NCBI GenBank assembly: GCA_032158295.1
Contig: CM063248.1
Coordinates: 13,964,657 to 14,028,656, forward strand
DNA from: Pycnopodia helianthoides
Lineage: Eukaryota > Echinodermata > Asteroidea > Forcipulatida > Asteriidae
Reading direction: 5' to 3'
DNA: 64,000 bases
The notes beneath the pieces were generated by a model, which saw only the letters and a list, made by a program, of their open reading frames with translations, was not told where the DNA came from and searched no databases. The position numbers and the translations under genes were made by a program. Shown one piece after another: positions 45,201-60,200 of this stretch (the stretch's first letter is position 1; each line of letters starts with the position of its first letter).

Positions 45201-48200
45201 ACATTTAAAGATAATCATGCAAGTGAAACATAAGCAATGGAGAAAAAAAAAGATTTAATGAAAAATGTGTACTGATTTATGGGAAAAAAATGTTTTAGTG
45301 AACAAATCTTGTTACTAATATCAGAAGAGTATCTTTGAACATGAGAGATGTATTTGTTAGATTGTCTGCTTTGTTTTATAAAACAAGGCAAACATTTTCA
45401 AATACATGAGTATATTTTTCTTGTAAAGCGGGCAACACACTTTTTCATCACGCTAATTTAGCTTGATGCCTTTGATATGCCTGTGGGGGACTACATGTGT
45501 GAAGTAAAAACAACTTGTAGTTGACTTTAAAAAGACTTAAAAGTGCAAACACTATTTTTTTGCAAATTTCAAGACACACTCATGAGTGGTAGTTCGGTTA
45601 AACTTTTTGGCAATCACGCGCGGTATTAAATTGTGGTCGTCTATACAAGACCAATAGAGTGATTCCTGGACAAGTAAATACCAATATTTTTGTCTATTGC
45701 CTGTTTGATGCTAAACAGCTGGGATATTTGGGGTAAGAGCATGAACGGAAAGACTTGTATCACCTTCCTTCCATTAAACCTCACTCCTACCAATTTCTGC
45801 ATCCTCTTCCCATGTTTCCACTAAGTTTGGTAGTCACAGCAAAATCATACATGCTTATCAACGGCCTAGGCCTATATGGTACCAATCGTTGTGTCTGTTC
45901 GAGTCTCTTTTGTCACACACATAGCATTATTGGTCACTGCTAAACTTCAAGTTTCATAATAACATAGTACATGTTTTGAGACATTTTTGATTGAGGCATT
46001 ATCTTCCATTAAATATGTTCATTCAAAGACCATTTTGTTGTGTCACTGTGGAAGAGTGGCTCTCTTTTACACTCGGTGGTGGAAGTTGAAAATTACAATC
46101 AGATTAACTGGTATCCTCCACCTAGAGACTTGAGCAACTTATGAAATCCAGAGCTCACTGCCTGCATGATACCAGTTTAACTGTCGGCTGCCTTGAGGAT
46201 ATGAAGTATTATGGGACTAATACGTTGTATAGATTGCTGGCTCCAGATGATCGGGTTCAGACACCCAATGGATGGTCTATTCCGCAGTGACTTCACAGAC
46301 AGCCAGTTTCCTGCTGTCACTGGTAACTGACACCGTGCAACAAGTCCGCTTCTTCAGAGGTGACAGAATGTAGAAATAAAACATGAGCCACATCAGTGTT
46401 TGGATACACCTGGAGGAGTTTGCCCCCTGTTACATCCTGCCAGATTAATAAGTCATCAATGAACCTTTCACCTTGCTCTTGCAGTACCTTGCCACCTCTT
46501 TCAAGAGTGGCTCACATGTGCCAAATCCAGCATGATGTTAGCCGCACTCTACCTGGGGGTGCCTGGCTATGCCTGGGGACCCCCCATCGGAGCTTAGGGG
46601 TGACTCACCCCCTCCCTTGACCCATTGATAAATAAATGTTGTATATCATCATTTTGCACGGACACATTCTGATGTAGTCATTGGTGTAGAGGGGAATGGA
46701 TGAGTCTAGATGACTTAGTATACATGTTTTTTGCTTCAGAGTGCTGATAACTGGCCATAGTGTAACATAACTAACTAGTGTGCAGAATCTGTCAGTGTTG
46801 TCTCAAGTTGTCAATTTCAGACAAATTGTTAACATGGTGGATATGTCCTTATGGCCTATTTTTGCAATGGGGCGATATTTTCCAGGATCAGGAGTGCCAG
46901 GTGAGTGTAAATTAGTTTATTTATTGCCACAAGCATCGTCATGATCCAACATCTATTATCCAAAAGGCTATCTCCATGTGGACATGGACTATCATTAAGA
47001 TTATCATTCTTTCAGGCCCTGGTGGGTTTAAATTTGATATTGAAGGTAAACTACATGTAGATGGTTGGTCTGTAACAAAAGTGGATATTTTTGCTATCAG
47101 TGGTTACATGTATGTCATAAGCTGAGAGATCACATAATGCAAATACTCTTACATGCATTGTGATATGGTGAGAATGTCTAATTTACTCAGCAAATGTTCA
47201 TGAAAATTCCTGCCGCATTCAAACACCACGCAGTGCACGTGTAGCTGCATGTTCATTATATGTATAAAGTACATATGCAGGCCTGGAATTTCATCTTGGA
47301 GAGGGCAAGGTCATTTTATTTTGTAAAGGGCACTTCCATTGGGAAATCTTAAAGTCTATGGGGAAGTTTTGAAGGGGCACCAAGACCAGGGCAACGGAGG
47401 CCATGGCCTCCGTGGCCTCCATGTAATTCCAGGCCTGCATATGGAGGGTTGACAATACATTTAAGTAAGCTTAAATAATCTAGAAAAAAAGTCCAAAAGT
47501 TACATGAATAAACTAATTGGCTCCTATGAGTACTGCTACCTTTCCATGAAATACATGGTGCAGATCATCAAACATAGTTACTGGCAGAGTGAATGTAACT
47601 TAGTTGAGATAAGTAATTCTCAAGTCCAAAGTGCTTGAAGAGGGCTACTTTTTCATCAATTCTGAAGTTGGTCTTATTGAGGGCACTTCATGTCAAGTCT
47701 CATGTCACTTTTATGTAAGTTTGTAAAACAATGTGTATGCTGTGCACAAGACTCCAAATAATAATTCAAATCATCATGGTATGACTGGAATTATTTATAA
47801 ACTGTATTTGTTAATAAGCCATCATAAAGGCTAGGTTTTCAGTTTTTGCAAGTATTTGATTAGTCCCTAGTCAACTTTATAAAGTGTAGGAAAAGTTGTG
47901 AGTCTCAAAATTATTTTTAAGGTAGAATTAAATGTTGGGACCCTTCCTCATCCAAATATAATCCAACACTCTATGGTATTTGAACAGCGAAACCTGTGGA
48001 CGTGGGTTTTAAGGGCTTTTAAGGGCTAAGATTGATACATACTTGCAATCCCAATAGATAATGTGCAAGAACAGATTTAGAGGTCCGTCATGCACTGAGT
48101 TAACTTGTTTGTTGACACGAGTAGTTTCCTGGGTTATTAACTACTTTTTATGTCGGTCAAAGTTTAAAGTTACCAAAAGCTACAAGTCATTTTCTTGTGT

Positions 48201-51200
48201 CATTCACATGGAGTACAACGTTCAGGTTAACCACGTATGTACCTAATTTGATCAGAAAAATAGAAACATTCATCAACTTGAGTGGCATATTTGTTACTTT
48301 GTGATGACAACTAGTACCACTAAAACATGTGTTCAGGTTTGACTAATCATCTTGGGGCCTGATTTAAAGTTTGATACAGGAAAATTAAGCAGTCATTTCA
48401 TTTAAACTTTGAATGTTAATCTCAAAGGTTGGCAGAGGGCCACTTTCAAAGCCCAAGAGTTCTCTTTTAGGAATAAAACTCAAGGTTGATGTCTTTTCGA
48501 GAAAGAAAATGTATATGACATGTGTACTTACTTACAGAAAACACATCATTTATTTACTTCGTTGACACCCATATTAAGCCCATTCAAAGGAAAGCTGAAT
48601 AGTCTACGTACTTGACAACTAATCACAGTCGTGTGAAAGCTTTCCCTGGCATTTAATTACTACAGGCCCTCGCTATTTATTACTGTGATAAACAAAATTG
48701 CAGTGATGTTGAAATCGTAGCGATTGGTCAAGTCAAACTCTTTGTTCAAGGACCCTTGCTTTTGCGTTTCCCATGCAAAATGCATAACAGTACACATGAC
48801 TCAACTGGGGCAATGAAGCGGTAACATCCGTCCAAGATGGCAACATTTAGAGAAATCATGTTTTTGCTACATCTCAAAATAAGTGTCCACATTTTGTGTA
48901 ATTCAACATATGCATGAACAAACAAACCTGTGAAAGTTTGAGCTCAATTGGTCATCGAGGTCACGAGAAAATAGTGGAAAAAGACCTTAGATGTGTTTTC
49001 TGTTTTTTCAATTATTGAGTTTTGATCACGCGTGATAAAAACTATTGTTTTACTCATTTCTCAGAAACGATAGCATTTTAGGCGGAAATATTTTAAGGAA
49101 CCCTTTCTACTATTACTTACTTTAAATCATGTAAGTTATGTGTAAATCTGTGAACATTTGTGTTTTTCGATCTTACCAATAGTGTACAGGGCCTTTAAGG
49201 GAGAACTCTATGAAAATAGTTTGTGCTCAGTACCAGCAACAGATCAGGTAAACATTCATCCTGGCAATGGAACTGTAAATTAAGGAACACTGGTCTCATT
49301 CATGTGAGAGGTCATTTTTAAATTGTACGAAATTGAGGTGACTAGACAACTGACATTCATCATAGCCAGAAATGTTCGTTTGCGGTGCTTGTGTCAAAAG
49401 GGCTTAAGTGAACAAGTGCCTAGACATGAACTTGCATGTACACCTACATGTATTTTTAATGCTAGTAAGGTAGAGATCAGAGCAAAGTCAACCATTTCAA
49501 TGTCTGTTGAAAACTTGCTGCATGTACATGGAAAGTGTAATAACAAACTGGTGTGGAATGTGAGATTCAGATTAGTTTCATGGAAGCACACAAAGATGAC
49601 ATGGTGTCATTTGATCTAGATATTTGATTGTCCAGAATGTTTTATTCCCAAACCTCGTTAGATTGAAAAAGAAACCATAGAGTCTAGAGTGTGTTGCAAA
49701 TCAATTCTGTGCTTTAACATTTTTTCTGCAATGCCAAAAAATTGAGCCGTGTTTTTGGGAAGTTAGCTTCATGTGGGACTGTTGTGGGAAACTGATGTAC
49801 GGTGTACAGGTAATTCAATTGAGCATGAGTTGACAATACTAAGCATTGCAGCACCTAGTCAAGACATTGAACCTTGTTACATTTATTTTCCCCTGTCTTG
49901 TATCAATGTGGGAAAACACACTGTATAAGAGATTGAGTTGCCCCTGGACTTACTTGCCCTGTGTTTTACTTATATTTGTACATGATTCTGGCACACTGCG
50001 TCATGACTCAATTTACAAAGTGAAGTTTTTTGATACAAAGTTAAAATAGTATTATAATGAACGATCAAATGAAGAAACCAAAGTTTTACATGAAGTAGTT
50101 TGGACAGTAAATAATGTAATTTCTGAAACATAGCTTCAGCGATGGTCCATGACTCTTGTTTCTTTTATGCTTGTGTTGAACTCATTGGAAGTGACATTCG
50201 TCTTCCCTGAGACACAAATCGAACTAGAATGGCAAGAGTGGCTCACTTCTGTGAAAAATGGGTCCACATACTTGCCAAGACTCCCCTGGTGTGCAGCCAC
50301 TCTACTTAAAAATCTAGCTTTATCATACCTAGGCGCCACATGTTTCAATGTGTTCTCTAAGACGCTGGCCAATTTGAACAGGTGGCTTTGGGATGTTGAA
50401 TGTGATTCACACAAATGTCTTAATGTTTCAGGTCAATGCAAGTCAAACCTCATAGAGCTATGAGAGTTGCTATACTGTTGATGTATGTATATTTGATGGG
50501 TTACTTTGAGCACTTACATGTATTTGAATTGGTTTCATAAAAAAGCATAATGTAGCTCTTGGAGGCGTATATGTTCAGTATACACTGTATACAAAAAATA
50601 TTCTTAGTTCAAATGCTTAGAAAACAAAATCCCCTCATTGAGGGTACACAGATTAAAGTGATTGACCAGTAAAAAACTGCCCGAAATAACAGCAAATTGT
50701 GAAATTAGTTAGGCCTGTAACTATTGTTTGCATTTATACCATAGGTCCTTTTGTTGGTATGCAGTTTGCAAAAGCTAAATATTATTTTCTCAAGTCCAAT
50801 GAAAGAAACGGAATGTCTTGTAAAAAGTATGTGATTTAGTGTGCAATCCTTGTGGTCTAGTGGTGATTTTACCTGGGTTGAGGTCCCTCCTTGACTTGTC
50901 CCTCCTCGGCACTCGTTTTTTCTGTTTTTTGTTTATTACTTCACGTGTAAATAAAAAGTTGCATCCCCTTATAATGGTGATCCCCTTACTGCCGCTTCCC
51001 AGGTTGTATCATAACCTGGTAGAGACCACAAACGAGGCTAGATAGCTCAGTTGGTGGTAGCACACTGGCATGTTAGTCTGGAGACTCACATTCTTCTCTA
51101 GCATGTCTGGTAATTTTTTCTTTGTTCAACCAGAATTGATTTATACAGTCAGCTTACCTTGTGAATTATTTGAGTAATTATTTCCAGAAGAAAGATTAGG

Positions 51201-54200
51201 TCAGAGAGGCCTCTTTTAATTACTACAAGTGTTATGCGCTTTTAAAATGAAGGTTTATATTAAAGACAAAATGAATGTAAATCTTAACATGCCCCTCCCT
51301 CCCGCAGGAAAAGCCATCAGTTGCAAAATTCTGACTACAGGAAGGTTGTACCATGGCAACCGGTGTTTGTTTGCAACCTCTTTTTTTGTTTGACATCTGT
51401 CCAAATTGGAGTCACTATAAGTTTTACGTTTCACCTTTCCTGATCAATGTTGAATGAATTGAGCCTGAGTCTGAGTGGCCAGGTGCCATGACTGGTGCCC
51501 CATGGGCTGTCACTGTGTTGATAGATGAAAATATCAAGCAAGTCAAAACCACAGGTGTATGGCCAACACCCTTGTTGGAATGGGGGTTCTTTTCATTGAC
51601 TCATTGATCATGATATCACACAACTAGGAGTCACACCCCTGTCTTAATTTTTGGAATAATTTTGGATTATTTCTTTTAAAAGTAGCTTTCTATATAATTT
51701 CCTAGAAGGCTTTGAAATATGAGAGATTATTTTCTCAAATTGCTTGGTTTGTTTATAAAATGTAAACTATCAACTGATTTCTGTATTAATTTAATTCAAT
51801 CAATGATATTTTTACATGTGCATGTACAAGCACATTCGTGTGTGGTTCAAAACAACAAACTGCTCTGTGTGCACGGCTGCTCCAGCATACCATGTGTTAT
51901 TGAGAGTTGACTGTAGTGGGTAAAAGTTAGTTCAGCAGTTTTACTTCCCTGGCAAAAATTGCTTTGCAGGTAACTTTTGTTTTCAAACAATCAGGCATGC
52001 AACTTTTCCTTGGATCAGCTGATTTCCTCCTTTTTATTCTCAGTTTTACCATTCAAAATTTAAAAAAAAACTATACGAAATCATTGATTTTTTTTAATTT
52101 CCTCTTTTTTTGTGAAGTTACAGTTGCATGCCTGATTAATAGACCCAGCCACCAATTGCTCTTGACATTAAGGCGTATGCAAAATAATCTATCAATGTAA
52201 ATGTTGTTTTTACTTATTTGCCAGTCTGATAAACACTACCATACCATACATACCTTTATAGAACTCACATTATGTTGTTATCATTGTTCTTTTCTGTTCT
52301 TCCAGCCTTTGGAGCAGCCCCTCTACAGGTCTGTTCGGCCAATCTGCTGCAGCCACGGCACCATTTGGCCAGGCAGCTGCAGGAACAAGTAGCCTCTTTG
52401 GTGGAGCAACCTCAGGATTGTTTGGTGCCACAGCTCAAAGTGGTACCACAGTCAAATTCAATGTGAGTACTGAAAATAGTACAAACATGCCTTAATCTTC
52501 AGTAATAGGACATGTTACTACATGTACATGTATGCTTGTGAAATCATATACAAGGAGAACACATGGTAATTTAGTCCTGCACCTTAAAGGCAAGCTTAAG
52601 CAGTAAGCATCCTCATTGTTAAAGTCAACACATCTTGCATCACACACTAGGATAGTGATATAATTAGAAATTTTCATCCGTGTCCCTATTTGAGGAGCCA
52701 AATTATTTTTATAAGTACATTCTTGTACTATTTTAAAACATGCATTAACATTTTTGCCCCTCAAAATAACTTGCCAGGGTTCTCAAAACGTTTTTTTTTG
52801 TGGTTGTGATTAGGGCCAACATTGGTCTCTTCATATCTGGTGAAGAAAATTTCAGGCCATTGTATCGAGAATTGTGACAGTTTTGTCTCAAATATAATTT
52901 TCAAAAACAAGAAAAGTGCATTTTTTGTTTGCCCTCAGTTTTAATTAGTCTTACACTTAATAGGGACCGTGGTTTCTTGTCCCACTACCAGGAGTAGATG
53001 CTCTTTAGTCACTGACTCCACCTTTTGTTATTGGATTCATTCACTCATTACTTTCATTCATGTACTTGGCTTGTCCCCTTCATTGCATCTGATGAAGTAG
53101 TTGTTGCTACGAAAGCTCATGCGTTTTTTTTATTAGTTAGTCTTTAAGTGCTTCCACTACCCTCCTTGTTTCATACACAAAGAAATTTTTGTTTTTTTGT
53201 GTATCTGGCACTCTCTCCAGACCACTTGATGATTACATAAAAAAATATCCATGCTTTGCCACATTGCAATCATGGGTTATTGTTTACGCAAAACTACTTC
53301 ACTTGATTGGGACAGTGTTATTTTGTTGATGCTTAAATTGTGTTTTTCAAGTTAATTACTTTTGTAAGTAAGTGTGTCCTTTTGTTTGTTCTAAGTTTCC
53401 TTGATAAGCAACTCCTATATAAAACCAACCAGCATTCCAAGTAAGTCTTCTTCAATGACTCACACAATCAAGACAGGTCTATACATGTAGATAAAGAAAT
53501 CAAGTCGTCCCAGCTCCAAAATGTCTGACAGCAAAGGTTTAATCTCAATCAGTTTTGACAGCTAATGGAAACACAGTTAAAATTGCTTTCCCAATTGCAT
53601 AATTGTACATATGCATAATTGGTACAGCTGATGCATTCATTATTGGACACAATTTGAAAGAAGGAAAAACATTTGCGGCACACAAGAGGTCAAAGATTAA
53701 AGTATATTTTGTATTATTTCATGTTCATCTTTTAAATTGTCCTCTTTTATGCTAAGTAGAATTTTTTCTTATAATAATAGCTTTAATTTAAGGTAAAAAA
53801 CATTCCAAACTGGAGGCACAGAAGTTATAAATGTAAGGTCAAAAGTTTCATGACTTATAAAACCTAAAACCACTTAACCCTGAACACTAAAATTTGGTTT
53901 TTGATTTCTCTTATATGAGTAATTTAGCAAACTTATAGTAATTCTGTGAGATTGACTTTGAATCATTGTGATTTGAAACGGAATGACCAATTTAGGCCTA
54001 AGACCTGTTTGTATTGATATTCATCGGATTAATGTTCATGTCCTTTAATTACAGCCGGTGACAAGTACGGACACAATGGTCAAAAGTGGAGTTACAACTA
54101 ACGTCAGCACAAGACACCTGGTTATCACAGCCATGAAGGAATATGAAAACAAATGCTTTGAGGTGTGCTGAGAAATCTTTTTGTTTTTCTTTCCCCCATA

Positions 54201-57200
54201 GTTTAGACCCTGTCAGGATTATTTTTATACATAATGGCAATTTCAAATGTGGAATAGCAGTGTGATGACCTGGTCTTCACTGCGTGGTAATGACCGGGTT
54301 GGTGGCTGGTCGCTGGTAATGAAACAAGCCGAAACATAAACAGAAATATTTGGGTTTGTGTTTGGCTTTATGCTTTGCATTATGTTGGTTTCATACGCGT
54401 ACCAGCTACCTTAGGCCTCTTGTCAAATCTTCCAAGCTGTTCCAGACTGCAGCTTTTCTGCAGAATTCCGCGTATTTTTTTATACTTCCACAGCTAGGAA
54501 GGTTCATTTACATTTCAATGAACATGAATATGCTAGCGCCTCCGCAGAGCAACCAGTCGGCTGCTGCAAAGTACAGGCCATTTAAATATCAACAAACTTG
54601 ATCATAATGGCGGAACAGCTGAAGAACACATGTGCTGAGCAAAAGGTTTTACTTTAGCAGGGAATAAAAGCAATGTGTGAGGGTAAGCTAGTAGGCCTCT
54701 GCTGGGTAATCGGGTACCCAGGTACCAGAATGCCCATGTCAATTCCCGGTTTCATACCCAAAACTAACTAAAAATTTCCGTGTAACATTTTGTAAAGAAA
54801 GCTCAACAATCACTGACCAAAACCTGTCACAAAAATAAACTAAAAGACTTTTAAAAACAATAATAATATACTTGTTGAGGTGCTACTTATTTGGTAGTTC
54901 ACAGAGCCGGTCTTTATATCACATGTTAATACACCCCCACGTGACCAGTCTTCGACCAATCAGAGTGCAATACTCTCCAAGGTATTTTTAAATGTAAAAT
55001 AAATACCTCTGATATTGAAGTACGTGGACAACATTGGTACCGTAATTTTCGGATTATAAACCGCGGTTTATACGTTGATTTTGACATTTTTTTGAACTCC
55101 TGCGGTTTATGCGCCGAGCGGCTTATATGCCAACATATTAATTTTGAAGAAAAAAAAACAGCGTACATTTTTTTCTTTAAGAAAGATCGTTTGAAAAAAT
55201 ATCTAAAAACAAATACAAAACAGACAAATCCGTGTACAGATGGGTGCATGCTTTGTAGAGCAGACTTTGATACGATCAACTCGTCTGCCAAACTAACTCA
55301 CACACCATTCAAGCGGCCCATGTAAGCAATAATCGCAGGATTTGGAGAAGAAATTTGTTTTGATTGTTTCAACAGAAACAAAAACACACGTTAATAAGGA
55401 GTTTACAACAAAGTTTTTTCTTTATTTTTCACTTATTTCAATGAAAATATTAACAATTATAAATAAATTTATGCCGGTCGGAGTTTGTTATTTTATTCAA
55501 TCCCTGGTCATATGCCTATAATTTTAAAGCTGGGGCCGGTCAAGACCGACTGGCGCCGACAGTGGTAGTAGCTACAACGTTGATCAGTTGTCACAATAAT
55601 GATACCAATAAAAAGAAAATAGGCCCACTTGCTGCAGACTATCCTAATAGACCATTACAAAAACGATCTATGGTGTTAACTTGAATACATTTTGACTTTA
55701 GTGCAACGCAACTCGCACTTTGTGGCGACATACAATGACTGATGTGCCGACCGCCAGTCACTACACATCGCCACAAAGGACCGCAAATACGCACGGCCCC
55801 TCTCTTTGTGCGCTCGTGACTGCGGTTTATATGCCGGGCGGTTTATACGCCGACACCTAAATATTTTTTTCTATATTTTGGGGAAGTGCAGTTTATAGGC
55901 CGGGCGGTTTATAATCCAAAAATTACGGTAATTGTACAAGGATCTACACTTTATGTGACCCAATATACACATGATGTAACAAATCTGTAAAAATGTAAGT
56001 GCACTGGTTATCAGAGACACAAGAAAATAAGAAGACTTTTCACTGTTTTCAAACATCAAGTTTGGTTCTTGATGGGAAGTTTTCCACCATATGATCATCT
56101 TTAACAATATCAGATGTACAAATCTTTGAATGTATTTTTTCAACTTTACCAATGTTGTGCACACCCTTTCACTCAATGATCTCTCTTGAAGTTTTTTTCC
56201 CCCTGTCATATTTTAAATGTTATGTTTCAAACTGTTAACAAATCACTATCAACACATTACAGGAATTGAGAATGGAGGACTATGCAGCCAACAGGAAAGG
56301 GTCATCTGGTTCCAGCCTCCTTGGCCATGGCATGACCCAAGTGGAAAATAAAACAGGTGGTCTATTTGGTCAACAAGCTGCCTCCTCTGGAACGGGATTC
56401 ACATTTGGTCAAAATAAACCAACGTTTGGAACAGGGACAAGTGAGTACTGATTGTAAGGGTTATTTACATTGTTTACTGTGACCTTTTTTTCTGAGTTAT
56501 AATACGCTAAAGCTTTGGTTTGGGAGTGGGTATAGGTTATATATCTTGTGGGATGTTAACACATTATATAAACAAGCACGATTTTCAAATAATATGGTTC
56601 TTACATACAAAACATTCTTCTAAATGCTGTGGTCTTTGGAAGAAGAATAAGAATGTACAATTTAAGTTTTGTTGTTGCATTTTATGAAATGACTTTTGTC
56701 CTGTTGCAGCCACTTTTGGACCTTCATCTGGAAGTTTGTTTGGTGCTCAGCCCCAACAGCAGCCTGCGGGCTTGTTTGGTCAGAAGACTGGCGGATTTGG
56801 TACAACTGGTACTCCAGGAACATCTCTATTTGGAGCAACAAGCACCTCAGCATTTGGACAAAGTAACCAGACTAAGGTCAGTTTGAAAGGTTGTGTTGAA
56901 TTGGTAGCTGCAGTTGCAGCTGTTGCTAAGGATGTTGCTAAGGGCAGCCTATACTTAATCTCATTTTCACGTGGTGGTCCAGCTTAAGATTGTAGCCTCT
57001 AGTTTAGAAGCAGTTGTAATGTTAACTTTTGGACAGAATGGGTGTCAAGGGTAACATGAGAACTGTGATGAACTGTTGACATCTTGATAACCAGTTGAGG
57101 GTTCTGAATCATAGAAGTAACAAGGTTAAGAGAAGTGACTGTGTTACATCTACACTCTTTAATTCTTCTATGATTGTTTAATGACTTTTCAAAATCAGGG

Positions 57201-60200
57201 TTTATTTGGCCAGACAGCAACAACACAGGGTACTGGTCTGTTTGGATCCACACCTGCAGCTTCTGGTACTACAGGCTTTGGAACTGGCTTTGGGAGCACG
57301 GCTTTTAATCAAAATCAGGTATACAATGGATATTTTCTTCAGATGATTTGTTAAGTGTCTTTATTTTACTGCACATTTTATCGCAGTTTCCTGAACAGGT
57401 TTGTTCATCAAATTAACCAGTTTGTGCTGAAAAATATTGAAGTAAAAGCCAACAAAAGAGCTTGCATGCATGCCTTAAATCTAGTTGGATAGTTGGTAGA
57501 GCTTATTAATCAGTAGCTTGATGTAGAAAGGTTCAACAGCATTACTTGCATGCACAGAATAGTTGAGGGAAGGTGTTATAAGATAAATCCTTCAAGTTTA
57601 TCACACACATTGGTATTTGAAAATAAACTTTCATTGTTACTTTCAGACTTTAAATAATTTAATCCTGGGACTTTTTCCAAACATCAGCTTAGGCTCCATG
57701 CTCTGCTTGATATTTAAACACTGTCCAAAATTGATGATTGAGCCCAAGCCGGAACCGGAGCACCAGCCGAGGTTTGGAAAAGGCACTAGTAGTAGTCAGT
57801 ATAAACCATGTAACATGTAACATCACATGGTTACAAAAGAGCCGCAGAGCCTGGACTTCCTGCAGGCAGGATTTTCTCACAGCTCATGGAAGAAAACATT
57901 AAATCTGATATTTTATGGAGATTGCACTGTGTGGTTTTTATCAACTTTTGATATGATTAAGGGGGCACATCTCAAAACTTGTTCAACTGTTATTGTAATA
58001 ACTCTTGTATTGATGTTGAATTTATGACAGTTTATGTAGTATCTTATGTAGTGTCTTGCCTCCCAGGAAATGCCTTGGAATGTACAAGGTCACTCTTTTG
58101 TACACAAAGGTTATATTGTCTATAGGTTTGATCTAAGTAGGTGTATGATGCCCTTTGTATGCTAGAGCAGTCATCAATATTGATGATTGCCCTTGCATAC
58201 AAAGGGCATCCAACAATAAAGACATCATGGTGAAAGTTATGTAGGACAGGTTTTTGTTTTTAAATATCAGCATAAATAAAAAGTACTTTAAAAAAAGTAA
58301 CTTTTAAGGTAAATTTTGGCAAATTAATTGAATTAATACAATAATCTGTATAATAATGAAACTATGGTTTCATTATTTTTTCAGAAAATTCTAGTACATT
58401 TAACTTAAAAGGATTATGAAACAGCTTATTTTTAATTTGTTGCTACAGCAAACTGGCTTATTTGGAGCAAAAGCAGGCTTTGGAACCACTACCACTAGTA
58501 CAGGGCTAACACTAGGTTCTAGTACAGGTACAGGGCTATTTGGACAACAAAATAAGACGGGCCTGTCTCTAGGAACTGGAACTTCAACTGGCTTTGGTAA
58601 GAAACACTTTTCAGTCTATTTAGGCGTAACTGGTTCAATTTATTGAGCCTAATAATGACTATACGATCCTTGCTTCATTCTATACAATTTTATCAGGGAT
58701 GCCAGTTTTCCGGCTATTGCCGGAATTCCGGCTTTTTCAAATTTTCCCCAAATTTTTCCGGCGCTCCGTGTTTCATCAGGCCGGAGAAAATATATTTTAT
58801 TGAAAACAGATTTTCGGCGCTCGTTTGGAGCGACTCGTGTTTAATGTTAATATGTTTTGAAAGCGCCGTCAAGCGTTCGTACATGTATTGTAAATGCCGG
58901 AAGTATTGAGCGAAGATTAGACTTTTCTGTCGAATGTGTGCGTGGTGCCGTATGGTATGTATCGATGTATTTTGTGTGTACATCCATACACGATCTTTGG
59001 CCCGTACATGAAATCGCTCCGAGAATTTTGTTTCGCGGACGATTTTGGCGTTACCATTGAGACATACCGACTGAGTTTTTGGCGTTCATCGAGTCATTAT
59101 GGATGTTGAAAAGAAGCTAATTTGAAACAAATTGATCGAGGGGTAAAGAATAGGTTTAATTGGCGGTGGCTTGAGTCGAGAGACAGTGTTTACAGGGTTC
59201 TCCCCACCTACAAGCTATAGCGGCCCGATACGCAATTTTGTGGGGCCCGATACGCCGGCAAAAAGGCCAGCACATTTACGCTTTTCAATTTTTGAATACC
59301 TTTTTTTTATTGACCGCAACAAACGGATCACAGTCTGTGTCCAGTGCCTTGGCCAACGTAATTTATAATCCATTAGTAATGCTTTCTTTGTGTGTGTCTT
59401 TGATCTATGTTGTCCCGGCCGCAGAAATCAATCACGATCACATACAAAAAACTTTCTTGTGTGCAGCGAACGATTGAGAAAAGCACACATGGCCACTGAA
59501 CACAGTTAACTGTTTCCCTTCGATGCCGCGTGCACCTTTTTCCGAAGACGGGTACCAGTGAAACCAAGCTCATTTTCGACCCCAAAAGAGCAAGTACGTT
59601 GATCGCTCGCTCAATCCCACATGCGTAATCCGTGCTAAAAAAAAACCCTGTGCATACATGTTGAGAGCGGTGTTAGAGCATGTCGTGTTAGAGCATGTCC
59701 GTTTTATTGTTTTATAATTGGGGCTACTTGAGGAAATTTAATTGACAAACAATATATCATTTATGTAAACAAATTATTTTGACTTCTTTTTAATTTACAG
59801 AGAATCTTATTTTCTGTGTAAACTGAAAATAAATCAGAATAAAACAGTTGAAATGGGTTCACCACCCGTAGGGGAACCCATATTTATGCTATATTAAATA
59901 AAAATGCCTTTGACCATTATATTGCAATTTCAAAGGCTCTATGCACCAGAATGCAGCAGAGAGCATCTAGAATTTCAAATTTTTGCGGGGGGGGGGTCAG
60001 AATTGTCTTTTTTATGTTTTATAAAAAAATCGCTGTTATGTTTTTTATTGTTTTTGGTCTGAGCGGGGGGGGGGTGGTGACCCCCTTTCCTTCGCAGCGA
60101 ATTTTTTTCAGGCTCTAAAGGAAAGAGTCACTGGCATCCCTGTTTTATACAATCCAATTGATTTTTATGTGAATGAAATACCTTTGTCACATTTAGTACA

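Noticed and set aside
50136..50463. Overlapping plus and minus frames of about 100 codons in NUP98 intron 4
   Set aside because: Neither resembles a known family and each is the antisense shadow of the other; no further coding evidence.
52940..53170. Possible LINE or Penelope-type 3' end (GATGAAGTAGTTGTTGCTACGA…)
   Set aside because: Suggestive wording of a repeat tail, but no coding remnant and no second copy in the window.
57617..57820. Extra NUP98 exon between exons 9 and 10
   Set aside because: The open frame lacks FG repeats, and exons 9 and 10 already join in phase without it.
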